In this document: positions 40,862 through 50,346 of the stretch, one piece after another
Position numbering within the stretch: position 1 is the first letter of the stretch
How the letters are laid out: each line of letters begins with the position of its first letter
Origin: CAWHQZ01 sp963831645
GTDB taxonomy: Bacteria > Pseudomonadota > Alphaproteobacteria > Rhizobiales > Aestuariivirgaceae
Direction: 5' to 3'
DNA length: 64,000 nucleotides
NCBI GenBank assembly: GCA_963831645.1
Contig: CAWHQZ010000009.1
Location: 1 to 64,000, forward strand
Notes under the pieces: model-generated
Told to the model about the DNA's origin: nothing
What the model saw: only the letters and a program-made list of their open reading frames with translations
Databases searched by the model: none
Position numbers and translations under genes: made by a program

Positions 40862-41748
40862 TCGGCCTTGCCGATCCCGGATGCCGCCGAGGTTGTCCCG
40901 GATTGCGGCGGCCTGATCGTCACCTCGTAGTTTTCCCGCAATTTGCGATAACGCTCCTCTGCGACGGCGCGGCGCTTTTCCGATTGCCATTCACGCAGGA
41001 CGGTATCGAGTACTTCTTCCAACTCCGGATCGCGCGCTTCGGTTCGTGAATCGACGAAGACGAGGTGCAGGCCGTAGGTGGAACGGATCGGGCCGGCCCA
41101 GCGTCCAGGTTCGATCCGCGACAACTCCGCGGCAAACTGGTTGCCAAAGCTTTGTTCGATCTGGTCGGTGCGGGTGAGCGGCATTGCCGGCGGCAGCAAG
41201 GTGGGATCGCCGAACTGACCGGGGGAGGGGGCGTCTCCATCTGCCGTCAACGCCGAAAGCAGAGTCCGTATATCGCCCTCAACTGCGTCGCCGCGCTTCG
41301 ACGGGTCGAAAAAGACCTGCCGGAAGGCGATCTCCATCGGCATGCGAAACGCTTCCGCGTTGGCTTTCAGATATTTCCGCAGGTCGGCATCGCTCGGCCT
41401 CAGCTCCGCCTGGCTCGGCTCCATCAGGAATTCCATCTTCTGTTGCAGGCGGCGGCGAAACACCGTGTCGTCGCGATCGAGGCCCATCTTGCGCCCCTCG
41501 CGGTAGAAGATCTCTTCCTTCACGAAGGCCTCGATCAGCCCGTTCAGCTCTTCGCGCGTCGGCGGCCGTTGCCAGGTCCGCGAAAACGTTTCGAAGAGTT
41601 GCGCAATACGTCCGGGCCCAATCTTGATTACCTGCTTGTCGGCTTCGGGCGGCGAGCGGTCGACCAGTGAGTAAAACCCGAAGACGATGATGCCGATGAT
41701 CAGGAACTGAACAAGGGGCTCGCCAAGAAAGCGGCGCAACAAAGTCAT
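40858..41748 (-). CDS. Parvulin-like peptidyl-prolyl isomerase, membrane anchored
   Basis: A 296-residue protein with one N-terminal TM helix (FLIIGIIVFGFYSLV, residues 15-29) and a periplasmic part: a SurA-like helical region (REELNGLIEAFVKEEIFYREGRKMGLD) and a parvulin-type domain (residues 150-230, RWAGPIRSTYGLHLVFVDSR). It should assist folding of exported or outer-membrane proteins. It lies between two HupE-like genes with overlapping start/stop codons, so its clients may be the proteins of this locus. Confidence 0.83.
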   Translation of the reverse strand: MTLLRRFLGEPLVQFLIIGIIVFGFYSLVDRSPPEADKQVIKIGPGRIAQLFETFSRTWQRPPTREELNGLIEAFVKEEIFYREGRKMGLDRDDTVFRRRLQQKMEFLMEPSQAELRPSDADLRKYLKANAEAFRMPMEIAFRQVFFDPSKRGDAVEGDIRTLLSALTADGDAPSPGQFGDPTLLPPAMPLTRTDQIEQSFGNQFAAELSRIEPGRWAGPIRSTYGLHLVFVDSRTEARDPELEEVLDTVLREWQSEKRRAVAEERYRKLRENYEVTIRPPQSGTTSAASGIGKAE

Positions 41749-42350
41749 GCGGGCGTATTGGCGGGCAAAAAGTCGAGGGTCAAGGCAAGGATGGCGCTGG
41801 CCGCCACCCAGGAGCCGAGCGCCCTGACCGCAATCTTCTGCCAGGGGCGGTCAAACCATGCGGCCAATCCGCCAAGATAGGTAACGACAAGCAAGGCGCC
41901 GAGGCCAGTGCCAAGCAAGGCGAGCCAAACCTGCTGCTCGGGAATACCGTCGGGCGCTGAATCGAGCGCCACGGAGGCGCCGATGGCGACGGCAAGCAAT
42001 GTCGGGAGCGCCCAGCCTCCCGTCCGCGCTAGCGCGACCGCGAGGCCGGCGACCAACGCAGTGGCCAGGATGGGCCACTGGGGTGGGATCTGCGGGAGTA
42101 CGGACGTGAACAACAATGCCGACGCGACTGCGGCGGCGAAGGCCGGCAGAGCCAGGCGGCTCGCGCTCGGAGCGTGCTGGCCGATAAGGAGGCCGACGGC
42201 GATAAGAGCGAGCAGATGTGCGGGCATGAGGATAGGATGCAGAAGACCGTTATAAAAGACGCCTATGCCCTTGATCGGGCTGTGAGCTGCCGCGGGGCCG
42301 ATCAGGCCCACGGCCAGGATCAGCAACGAAACGGCAACACGCCGGATCAT
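41745..42350 (-). CDS. HupE/UreJ-like membrane protein, altered motif
   Basis: A 201-residue protein with an N-terminal signal-like helix and about five further hydrophobic segments. The start of the domain, HSPIKGIGVFYNGLLHPILMPAHLLALIAVGLLIG, resembles HupE_UreJ, but the usual DH of HPxxGxDH is replaced by AH, so one metal-binding Asp is missing. It may have lost or altered metal transport. Start 42350 overlaps the stop of the upstream HupE gene (ATGA). Confidence 0.75.
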   Translation of the reverse strand: MIRRVAVSLLILAVGLIGPAAAHSPIKGIGVFYNGLLHPILMPAHLLALIAVGLLIGQHAPSASRLALPAFAAAVASALLFTSVLPQIPPQWPILATALVAGLAVALARTGGWALPTLLAVAIGASVALDSAPDGIPEQQVWLALLGTGLGALLVVTYLGGLAAWFDRPWQKIAVRALGSWVAASAILALTLDFLPANTPA

Positions 42351-42985
42351 GCAAAACCGGTCAGGAAGGCCAGGCCGGCCATCGCGATCACGCCACCCGC
42401 CGCCCGCACCGCCACCTTGCCGGCCTCCCATTGGGTTGCCAGGCCCAACGTGATGCCGGTCAGGTGCAGGAGCCCGGTTCCGATGACGAAGCCGCCCGCA
42501 TAGGCCACCGCGTCGGCGGCGGCCGGCAGCTCCGTGCCGTGCGCGTGACCGTGAAAAATGGCGAAGGCGCCGACGACGGCAGCCGCTGCCCAAAGCGGAG
42601 GCCGGGCGCCGAGCGCCACCATGAGGCCGAGCACGATAGCCGATGCCGCGATGCCCGTCTCGACAGCAGGAAGCGGCACAGCGGCGATGCCGAGCGCTCC
42701 GCCGAAAGCCATGACCAGCGGGAAGACGATCGGCAGGAGCCAGATCGCCGGTGCCCCAAGAAAGGCGCCCCACAGGCCGACCGCCGCCATCGCCGCGACG
42801 TGGTCCCATCCGAGGATCGGATGCAGGAAACCCGAGACGAATCCGCCGGCAACGCTCTCGCCCTCATGCGCAAAGGCGGGCGATGCAGTTGCCAGAGCGA
42901 TCAGTACAACAGCCAGCGCGGTCGTGGCTGCATGCGGTTGAAGCGCCTGCGCGCAGTAGTGCCGATCCAACTTCATTGCCCACAT
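42347..42985 (-). CDS. HupE/UreJ family membrane protein
   Basis: A protein of about 212 residues with a signal peptide (TTALAVVLIALATASPAFA) followed by the canonical HupE/UreJ motif FLHPILGWDHVAAMAAVGLWGA and, later, FAIFHGHAHGTELP. Together these carry the His/Asp residues proposed to bind Ni or Co. Six helices are predicted. Start is ATG 42985 or 42976; it overlaps or abuts the stop of the upstream secreted protein gene (42993). Confidence 0.85.
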   Translation of the reverse strand: MWAMKLDRHYCAQALQPHAATTALAVVLIALATASPAFAHEGESVAGGFVSGFLHPILGWDHVAAMAAVGLWGAFLGAPAIWLLPIVFPLVMAFGGALGIAAVPLPAVETGIAASAIVLGLMVALGARPPLWAAAAVVGAFAIFHGHAHGTELPAAADAVAYAGGFVIGTGLLHLTGITLGLATQWEAGKVAVRAAGGVIAMAGLAFLTGFA

Positions 42986-42992
42986 GATCGGA

Positions 42993-43679
42993 TCAAAGCC
43001 GGGGTGAATCTGGTGGATTCTGCAGACGCTTCGCCAGGATTGATCGAACAGCCTCCCGGCTTTGGGCATCTCCGTAAAGCCGCATCAGGCCATAGAATTC
43101 AGCATCCGCAAACGTCAGCGCGCCATCGAGCAGGGTGCGAATGACTTTCAGGTCGGTCACGATCACGACATCGCCTTGCGCGGGGCCGTCGGCATGAACC
43201 TGAACATCATAGCCCTCGGGAACACGGGCGAAGCGGGTCCACATGACGGCAGGAAGGAGCACGATCGAAAAGCTGGTCTCCCCGGAAACTGCAGGAATGG
43301 ACGCACGGTGACGGTCAAGAGGTCGGTCGGCCAGCGATGACGTACGCGGGACGAGGGTAACCATGCGTTTGCGATGGTCCATCCGCTGGCCGAGCCCGTT
43401 CATGCTTGCGGCCGCAAGTTGGTATCCGAGCGAACCCACCGGTTCCGTCGCGCGCGGTGGCAGGACGCCGGCGTTTTCCGCCTGCCAGACTGCCGTTCGC
43501 ACATAGAGCGCCTTGGGATAAACCCAGTTCAACAAGCCGAGCGCCACAAGTGCTGGGTTTTCATAGCCGCAGGCGAGCGCGGCGGGCGTTACCAACGCCG
43601 CACCGGCCAAGACGCCGGCCGCCATGGCAAAAACCCTCGCCCGACTGATCCAAGTCGGCAGTGTTGGGGTCGCTGGCAT
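42993..43679 (-). CDS. Secreted protein of unknown family next to HupE genes
   Basis: A 228-residue protein with a signal peptide (VFAMAAGVLAGAALVTPAALAC; a Cys follows, so a lipoprotein is possible). The mature N-terminus, CGYENPALVALGLLNWVYPKALYVRTAVW, and the middle part with many Arg/His show no cofactor motif I recognise. ATG 43679 follows a good ribosome binding site (AAGGAGTG) placed directly after the stop of the truncated DUF3604 gene, so both belong to one operon. Longer reading into the upstream gene is a shadow frame. Confidence 0.7.
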   Translation of the reverse strand: MPATPTLPTWISRARVFAMAAGVLAGAALVTPAALACGYENPALVALGLLNWVYPKALYVRTAVWQAENAGVLPPRATEPVGSLGYQLAAASMNGLGQRMDHRKRMVTLVPRTSSLADRPLDRHRASIPAVSGETSFSIVLLPAVMWTRFARVPEGYDVQVHADGPAQGDVVIVTDLKVIRTLLDGALTFADAEFYGLMRLYGDAQSREAVRSILAKRLQNPPDSPRL

Positions 43680-43690
43680 GTGGTCACTCC

Positions 43691-44688
43691 TTACCTCGCC
43701 GGATTGTACCAGATCGGCGACGTGTAGGCGCGCTCCTGGATCGAGGCTGGAACGTCCTCCGGTCGCTGCACGCCGAAACTTTCGCGTCAAAGGTCGTCCA
43801 GCGCGGCGTCGGGATTTCGACCACGCGCACATAGTAGAAGGCTCGCTGCGCGGCATCGAACTCCGGGTCCTGCCAGTAGGCCTGAAGCGCCGGCGTGCCG
43901 ATCGCATTGGTGTAGGTCGCCTCTTCGACGTTGACGGTGTTGCCGACCGGCGGCAGCTTGCCGTCGGTGCCCGGCTGACGGCCGTTCGACCAGGCGACGT
44001 CATAGACCTTCTCGTGTGTCTGGCCTCCGGCGTCGAGCCAGCCCTTGATCACCTGGATCCGGTCGAGATTGGCCCCGTCAACGTCGCGGAGAGCGCGTAT
44101 CAGCAAGCTCGGCGCCTTGCCCTGGGGTGCGGCTTTCAGGTCGCCGCCCATCGGAACGCCGTTCTCATAGCCGTACTTGGCGAAGTCGGAGCGCTCGAGG
44201 TCGTCTTTGGTGAAGTCGAAGCCGGCAAAGACACGCACCCGGAGCCGGGTTCCCGTCGTGGCGAACACTTCCTTGCGCGCCATCGCGTCCCACAGCGCTT
44301 CTCGCGTGTTCTCGCGCGCCCACACCGCTGCAAGGCCCGATGCGCTGGTCATCCGGGCAGGTATCTGCGAACCCTTGGGCGCATACCGGCCGGCGATGAC
44401 CTCTTCGAACCGAATGGGATCGGCCGAAGGTGCAAGAGGCTCAACCTTGCCGAAAAAGTTGTTCTCTTGGGTCGTCGCAAGCGAGGTGTGCGCATCCGTC
44501 GAGCCCACCATGCCGAACTTGAAGGGGTTCACGCCGAGCTTGGCCTCGTATGCCAGCACAGGAAACGGGGAGTAGTTGATCTGCGCATTGGTCGGCGGCG
44601 GCGCGTCCTGGGCGAGCGCTGCATCAGCCGTATACAGCAGAGTTATTGCCGTTAAAGTCGAGGTCAAGGTGCGCCAAGCGGTTATCAT
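43691..44688 (-). pseudogene. DUF3604 (PHP-fold) protein lacking its N-terminal half
   Basis: A signal peptide (MITAWRTLTSTLTAITLLYTA) is joined after about 30 residues to LAYEAKLGVNPFKFGMVGSTDAHTSL, which lines up with residue 370 onward of the full-length DUF3604 protein at 46,653. The first half, with the metal-binding HTH and TDHSD motifs, is missing, so the protein should be inactive unless it partners another. The C-terminus needs one frameshift near 43,785 (a lost A) to continue to TSPIWYNPAR and stop at TAA 43691. A strong ribosome binding site (AGGAGG) precedes ATG 44688. Confidence 0.75.
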
Positions 44689-44796
44689 CTTGCATTTCCT
44701 CCTACGCGGACACTGCACCATTATTTGAGTTGCCTGCGTTAGAAAGGAGGCCCCGCCGTTACCTAGCCGGCTTTTTCTCGGAACGTAGAAAGTAGC

Positions 44797-46372
44797 TCAG
44801 TTACTCCCGCCCTGCGGCTTCGATACGGCTTCCATCACGCGGTCGAGGTTGAAGCTGCCCGGCTTCTGGCGCGGCGGGAACTCGCGGAAGCTCTGCAGCC
44901 ACTGCGCGACGTAGGCGCCGGCCGGCGCGACGGCAAACATGCGCTCCATCCACCAGCGCTGAAAGCCCATGGCGTTCTCTTCCTCGGCACGCTCGAACGG
45001 GTCCATGCGCAGATTGGTCAGCAAAGGCGCACGCAGCTCATCGAACGGCTCCTGCCAAACGCGCATACCCTCGGCCTTCTGCTCCAGGAAAGTGACTTTC
45101 CAGTTTTCGTAGCGCAGACGCCGCGACGCTGCCGTCGTCGGTCCAGTAGATGAACTCCTTGCGCGGCCATTCGCCCTCGCCCTTGAGGGCAGGACCGAGA
45201 TCATAACCGTCGAGATGAACCTTGTAGGTCCGGTCGCCGATGGCCTTGCCCTTGAGCAGCTCGTCCTTGACGTTGGGAGCACCGGCCGCCGCAAGCAGCG
45301 TGGTCAGCATGTCCTCATGGGCGCCGATGTCATTGACCACGGTTCCGGGCTTGATGGTTCCGGGCCAGCGGATCAGGGTCGGCACGCGGTAGCCGCCTTC
45401 CCACTGCGTGTTCTTCTCGCCGCGGAACATGGTCGTGCCGCCATCCGGCCAGGTAGAAGGTTTCGGCGCCGTTGTCGGTCGAATACATCACGATGGTGTT
45501 GTCCTCGATGCCGAGCTCCTTGAGCTTGGCCAGAACCTGGCCGACATGGCCGTCATGCTCGGCCATGCCGTCGGCGTAGACACCGAGGCCGGTCTTTCCT
45601 TCCGACTCGGCCTTGAGATGCGTGAAGATGTGCATGCGGGTTGAGTTCCACCACAGAAGAACGGCTTGCCGTCCTTGACCGCCTTGTCCATGAAGCCCAG
45701 CGCCTTGGCGGTGACTTCCTCGTCGATGGTCTCCATGCGCTTCCTGGTCAGCGGGCCTGTGTCCTCGATCTTCTGGGTTCCATCGGCATTGGCGAAGGAG
45801 TGGATCACGCCGCGCGGGCCGAACCTCTCCTTGAACGCCGGGTTCTTCGGATAGTCGGGGTTCTCCGGTTCTTCCTCGGCATTCAGATGGTAGAGGTTGC
45901 CGAAGAACTCGTCGAAGCCGTGGGCGGTGGGAAGCATTTCGTCGCGGTCGCCGAGGTGGTTCTTGCCGAACTGCCCGGTCACATAGCCGAGCGGCTTCAG
46001 GAGCGTGGCGATCGTCGGGTCTTCCGCCTTCATGCCCTCCGGCGCTCCCGGCAGTCCGACCTTGGTAAGACCGGTGCGGATCGGCGACTGGCCGGTGATG
46101 AAGGCGGCGCGCCCGGCGGTGCAGCTCTGCTGGCCGTACCAATCGGTGAACAGCGCGCCTTCCTTGGCAATGCTGTCGATGTTCGGCGTCTTGTAGCCCA
46201 TCATGCCCTGGTTGTAGGCGCTGACGTTGAACCCGCCGATGTCGTCGCCCCAGATGACCAGGATGTTGGGCTTGGCCTGCTGCGCTGACGCCTGTTGTTG
46301 CACACTTAATCCCAGCGCGAGCACAAAGGCGCCGAGGAATGCCAATTGCCGAGCCGTTCGTCGATTGAGCAT
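44797..46372 (-). pseudogene. Arylsulfatase, frameshifted
   Basis: A periplasmic sulfatase of about 525 residues. A signal peptide (LAFLGAFVLALGLSVQQQASA) is followed by the alkaline-phosphatase-like fold: metal-binding GDDIG (near residue 42) and the formylglycine site CTAGR in QQSCTAGRAAFITGQ (near residue 83), the C-x-A-x-R variant of the usual C-x-P-x-R. Further blocks are GQFGKNHLGD and YSTDNGAE. Frame changes occur near 45,650, 45,440 and 45,120. It releases sulfate from an aryl or other ester. It is divergent from the full-length DUF3604 gene. Confidence 0.75.
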
Positions 46373-46582
46373 CGGGGTTCTCCTTCTGGTTACTGGGTAC
46401 TGGGCCGGGACTGCTGCATACGTTTGTGACGATTTGGAGAACTACCATTCCCCGGTGTGTGCCAGATCGGCGAGGACCAGGCACAGCGTGAGTTTCGCGG
46501 GTCGTAGCCCACCGTCATCGTCTCGATAGTTGGACCTTGGTAGGATAGTCTAAAACCAAAGGCTTATCGCTCCAGTGTCCAG

Positions 46583-46598
46583 TTGGACCTACGTCCAA
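46583..46598. promoter_or_regulatory. Inverted repeat with upstream half-site, candidate operator
   Basis: TTGGAC-CTAC-GTCCAA is a perfect six-base dyad. The ten bases AGTTGGACCT at its left (46582-46591) occur again at 46528-46537, 54 bases away (about five DNA turns). Both lie in the 280-base region between the divergent arylsulfatase and DUF3604 genes. Confidence 0.45.
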
Positions 46599-46652
46599 TG
46601 GCGCGCGAGCGAGTGTATGGTTGATCATGCTTTGGCAAAGAGGAGATTTCGT

Positions 46653-48602
46653 ATGCGTTCTCGTGTTGTCGGCTTGATGGCCACCGTCAGTGCTCCCACC
46701 CTCCTGCTGGCGAGCCTCTTTGTCACCGGCGCTCTTGCCCAGGACGCTCCGTCAGCGATCATGGACATGCAAGTCGATCCCGCGACGATCGCCAAATTCC
46801 ACAAAGAACCCGGGTACTCACCCTATGCGGGACGCAACTATCCGACACGGGTGTTCTGGGGCGACCAGCATACCCACACAGGGTGGTCGGCCGATGCCGG
46901 CATGTCCGGCGCAACGTTGACGCCCGAAGATGCGCTGCGTCTCGCGCGTGGTGAGGAGGTCGTGTCCAACACAGGCCAGCCGGTTAAGCTCAGCCGTCCG
47001 CTCGACTGGCTTGCCGTCACTGACCACTCTGACGGGATGGGAGTGATCTCCGAACTCAAGGACGGCAATCCCGAGTTGATGGCCGATCCGACAATGAAGA
47101 AGTGGCACGACATGATGGCTGCCGGGCCTGAGCAGGCAGCAGCGGCGACGATGGAACTGATCAACGCGCAGTCGAACAAGCGACTGCCGCCGGCCATCAT
47201 GGATCCGAGGTTCGCCAAATCGGTCTGGCAGAAGAACAACGCCATCATGGAGAAATACAACGAGCCGGGACGCTTTACCGCCTTCATTGCCTACGAATGG
47301 ACCTCGAATGCCGGCGGCGGCAACAATCTGCATCGCAACGTCATCTATCGAGACGGCCGGGACAAGGCCGACCAGGCGATCCCCCTCACGACCTTCGAGA
47401 GCGAGGACCCGGAGAACCTCTGGAAGTGGATGCGGAACTGGGAGGAAAAGACCGGCGGATCGCTGCTCGCCATCCCGCACAACGGCAACCTGTCCAACGG
47501 GCTCATGTTCGATCTCAAGACCTTCACCGGGCAGCCGCTGACCAGGGAATGGGCCGAGCAGCGAGCCCGGTTTGAGCCGCTGTTGGAGGTGATCCAGACC
47601 AAGGGCCAGAGTGAAAGCCATCCCTCGCTCTCGCCAACTGACGAATTCGCAGCCGGCTACGAGCTGTGGGACTGGGGCAACCTTAACATGGTGCCCAAGG
47701 AACCGGGGATGATCGAGCACGAGTATGCGCGAGAGGCGCTGAAGAACGGCCTCAAGCTCGAGCAGGACCTCGGCGTCAATCCGTTCAAGTTCGGGATGGC
47801 CTCCGGCAGCGACGCTCATACCGGCCTGGCTGCCATGGAGGAGGACAACTTCTTCTGTAAATTTGTCAGCTGTGAGCCGCGCCCCGACAGGTGGAACGAG
47901 GACGCCATGAAATTCGGCGACCGCGCAGTGAAAGGATGGCAGGTGACCGCCGCTGGTTACACCGGCGTGTGGGCGACCGAAAACACCCGCGAGGCGATCT
48001 GGGACGCCATGAAACGGAAGGAAGCCTATTCCACCAGCGGATCGCGGATCGTCGTGCGCTTCTTCGGCGGCTTCGATTTCACACCGGCCGATGCGCAATC
48101 GCGTTCTCCCGCTGAAGCCGGCTACCGCAAGGGCGTGCCGATGGGCGGTGACCTGCGAACGGCTCCTGAAGGCAAGGCACCGACCTTTCTGGTCGCGGCG
48201 CTGAAGGATCCGCTTGGCGGGAATTTGGATCGCATCCAGATCATCAAGGGTTGGGTCGACAAGAGCGGCAAAACGCAGGAGAAGATCTTCGATGTGGTGT
48301 GGGGCGATGCCGACCAGCGAAAAGCCGGCGCCGATGGCAAGGTGCCGCCGGTCGGCAACACCGTTGATCTCCCGAATGCTACCTGGACGAACACGATCGG
48401 CGATCCCGAACTGATCACGGTATGGACCGATCCGGAGTTCGATCCGGCGCTCAGAGCCTTCTACTACGCCCGTGTGATCGAGATTCCGACGCCACGCTGG
48501 ACGGCCTACGACGCCAAGCGTTTCGGCGTGAAGATGGCCGACAATGTTCCGATGATCACCCAGGAGCGAGCGTTTACTTCGCCCATCTGGTATACGCCGT
48601 GA
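46653..48602 (+). CDS. DUF3604 family protein, exported PHP-fold hydrolase
   Basis: A 649-residue periplasmic protein. After a signal peptide (TVSAPTLLLASLFVTGALA) come PHP-like metal motifs: WGDQHTHTG (near residue 69), VTDHSDG (near 122), IPHNGN (near 275) and GSDAHTG (near 385), which together can bind two or three divalent metals. The C-terminal half contains GNLDRIQIIKGW and ends TSPIWYTP, both shared with the truncated paralogue. Family reaction is not established; a phosphoesterase or similar hydrolase is expected. Start ATG 46653 has an AGGAG site. Confidence 0.85.
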   Translation: MRSRVVGLMATVSAPTLLLASLFVTGALAQDAPSAIMDMQVDPATIAKFHKEPGYSPYAGRNYPTRVFWGDQHTHTGWSADAGMSGATLTPEDALRLARGEEVVSNTGQPVKLSRPLDWLAVTDHSDGMGVISELKDGNPELMADPTMKKWHDMMAAGPEQAAAATMELINAQSNKRLPPAIMDPRFAKSVWQKNNAIMEKYNEPGRFTAFIAYEWTSNAGGGNNLHRNVIYRDGRDKADQAIPLTTFESEDPENLWKWMRNWEEKTGGSLLAIPHNGNLSNGLMFDLKTFTGQPLTREWAEQRARFEPLLEVIQTKGQSESHPSLSPTDEFAAGYELWDWGNLNMVPKEPGMIEHEYAREALKNGLKLEQDLGVNPFKFGMASGSDAHTGLAAMEEDNFFCKFVSCEPRPDRWNEDAMKFGDRAVKGWQVTAAGYTGVWATENTREAIWDAMKRKEAYSTSGSRIVVRFFGGFDFTPADAQSRSPAEAGYRKGVPMGGDLRTAPEGKAPTFLVAALKDPLGGNLDRIQIIKGWVDKSGKTQEKIFDVVWGDADQRKAGADGKVPPVGNTVDLPNATWTNTIGDPELITVWTDPEFDPALRAFYYARVIEIPTPRWTAYDAKRFGVKMADNVPMITQERAFTSPIWYTP

Positions 48603-48678
48603 ACTCGCTTGCCGATAAGGAATGGCCTGATACCAGCCGCTGCGTCCTCCGGCCGGCTGCAGAACAGAAAGCTCAGCG

Positions 48679-50106
48679 TCAGACCAGGACGTTAGTGAAC
48701 TGCCACGGATCTCGTGTGTTCAGCTTTTCGGGAAAGAGGGATCCGCGGTCCTGCAGCGGCGTCCAGTCGGTGTAGGCGCCGATGACCGGCCCGAGATACG
48801 GCATTTGCACCTCGAGGCACCGCTGGTAGTCCATCTCGTCGGTTTCCACGACTCCGGCCTTCGGGTTCTCGATCGCCCACACGGTGCCGGCGAGCACCGC
48901 CGAGGTCACCTGCAAACCGGTCGCGTTCTGATAGGGCGCCAGCCGCCGGGTTTCCTCGATGGATAGCTGGGAGCCGTACCAGTAGGCGTTCTTCTTGTGC
49001 CCGTAGAGGAGGACGCCGAGCTCGTCGATGCCGTCGACGATTTCGTTCTCGTCGAGAATGTGGGATCCCGGCTGGCGCTGCCATTGACGGCCCGCCATCT
49101 CGTGCAGGGATAGCACGGCGTCGTTGCACGGATGGTAGGCGTAGTGGCAGGTCGGCCTGTAGATCGCTTTTCGGCTCTTCCTCAGCGTAAAGTAATCGGA
49201 AATGGAGATGGACTCGTTATGCGTTACGAGAAACCCGTGTTGCGCCCTCGCTGTGGGAGTCCACGAGCGCACCCGGGTGCCCGCGCCCGGCGAGAGAAGG
49301 TAGATCGCCGCTCCGTTTCCGAAGTTGTGCCGGCGCCCGCTGGCCGGCAGCCGCTTTTCATGGGTGCCCCAACCAAGCTCAGCCGGCTGTAGACCTTCGG
49401 ATATGAAGCCTTCGACGGACCAGGTGTTCCAGAAGACGTCGAACGGCTTGGGCTTCCGCGAACGTTGCGTGTCGCGCTCGGCGATGTGAATTCCCTTGAC
49501 GCCAAAGCTCTTCATCAGCCTCCCCCAGCCTTCTCTCGTGGTCGGACGCTCTTTCGGTTTGCCGAGGTCCGAGGCGATGTTGAGCAGCGCCTGCTTCACA
49601 AACCAGGAGACCATGCCGGGATTGGCCCCGCAGCAGCTCACCGCGGTAGGGGCGCCGGGGTAGCGGGCTTTGAGTTTCATCACCTCGTTGCGCAGAGCAT
49701 AGTTCGACCGCGCCGAGGGGCTGAGCTTGGAGTTGTTGTAGAAACCCGGCCACGGTTCGACCACCGTGTCGATGTAGAGCGCGCCCAAATCCATGGCGAA
49801 CTTCATGATGTCGACCGAGGAAGTGTCGACCGACAGATTGACAATCAGCCCCTGGCCCGGGCCTCGCGAGAGGAGGGGTTTCAGGATCTCGACATAGTTC
49901 GATCTTGTGATCGCAAGCTTTTGGAACTCGAGGCCTTCCTTATCGGCGATTTGTTTGTTCGCATCGTCGGGATCGATGATCGTGAGCTTGCGCCGGTCCA
50001 GCCTCAGATGGCGAAGCAGCAGGGGCAGGGTCCCGCGTCCTATCGAGCCGAAGCCGATCATCACGATCGGGCCGTTGAACTCGGCGTGAATGGTCGAAGG
50101 CGCCAT
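48679..50106 (-). CDS. hss: Homospermidine synthase
   Basis: A 475-residue NAD-dependent enzyme that makes homospermidine from putrescine. The N-terminal Rossmann motif MIGFGSIGRGTLPLLLRH (residues 16-33) and TIIDPDD are as in alphaproteobacterial homospermidine synthase; later blocks are SCCGANPGMVSWFVKQAL, GWGTHEKRLP and WYGSQLSIEETRRL. Length is typical. It converges with the DUF3604 gene (76-base gap) and is transcribed alone. Confidence 0.9.
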   Translation of the reverse strand: MAPSTIHAEFNGPIVMIGFGSIGRGTLPLLLRHLRLDRRKLTIIDPDDANKQIADKEGLEFQKLAITRSNYVEILKPLLSRGPGQGLIVNLSVDTSSVDIMKFAMDLGALYIDTVVEPWPGFYNNSKLSPSARSNYALRNEVMKLKARYPGAPTAVSCCGANPGMVSWFVKQALLNIASDLGKPKERPTTREGWGRLMKSFGVKGIHIAERDTQRSRKPKPFDVFWNTWSVEGFISEGLQPAELGWGTHEKRLPASGRRHNFGNGAAIYLLSPGAGTRVRSWTPTARAQHGFLVTHNESISISDYFTLRKSRKAIYRPTCHYAYHPCNDAVLSLHEMAGRQWQRQPGSHILDENEIVDGIDELGVLLYGHKKNAYWYGSQLSIEETRRLAPYQNATGLQVTSAVLAGTVWAIENPKAGVVETDEMDYQRCLEVQMPYLGPVIGAYTDWTPLQDRGSLFPEKLNTRDPWQFTNVLV

Positions 50107-50346
50107 GGTAGATCCTCGTGATTATTGTGGAATTGCCGCCGAACGGAAACGCAAGGGTCCTCTACAGGACGAATACACTGCTGGCAATCGTGGAGGTAGC
50201 CGTTCATCGAGGCATTCCCGGAACGGATGATGACCTTCTGCCGGCGGGTCTCAGCAGCGCGAAGGTGTATTATTTATCGGAAGCGGATTATCGTCTTTGC
50301 GTAGATTAAGTCGTGTCGAGCGTTCCCGGCTCGCGAGGGGAGAACG

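Noticed and set aside
46818..48098. 426-codon minus-strand frame antisense to DUF3604
   Set aside because: DUF3604 is clearly coding on the plus strand with metal motifs; the antisense product matches nothing.
48603..48678. Terminator between DUF3604 and hss
   Set aside because: Only an imperfect CAGCCG/CGGCTG pairing with a long loop and no U tract.
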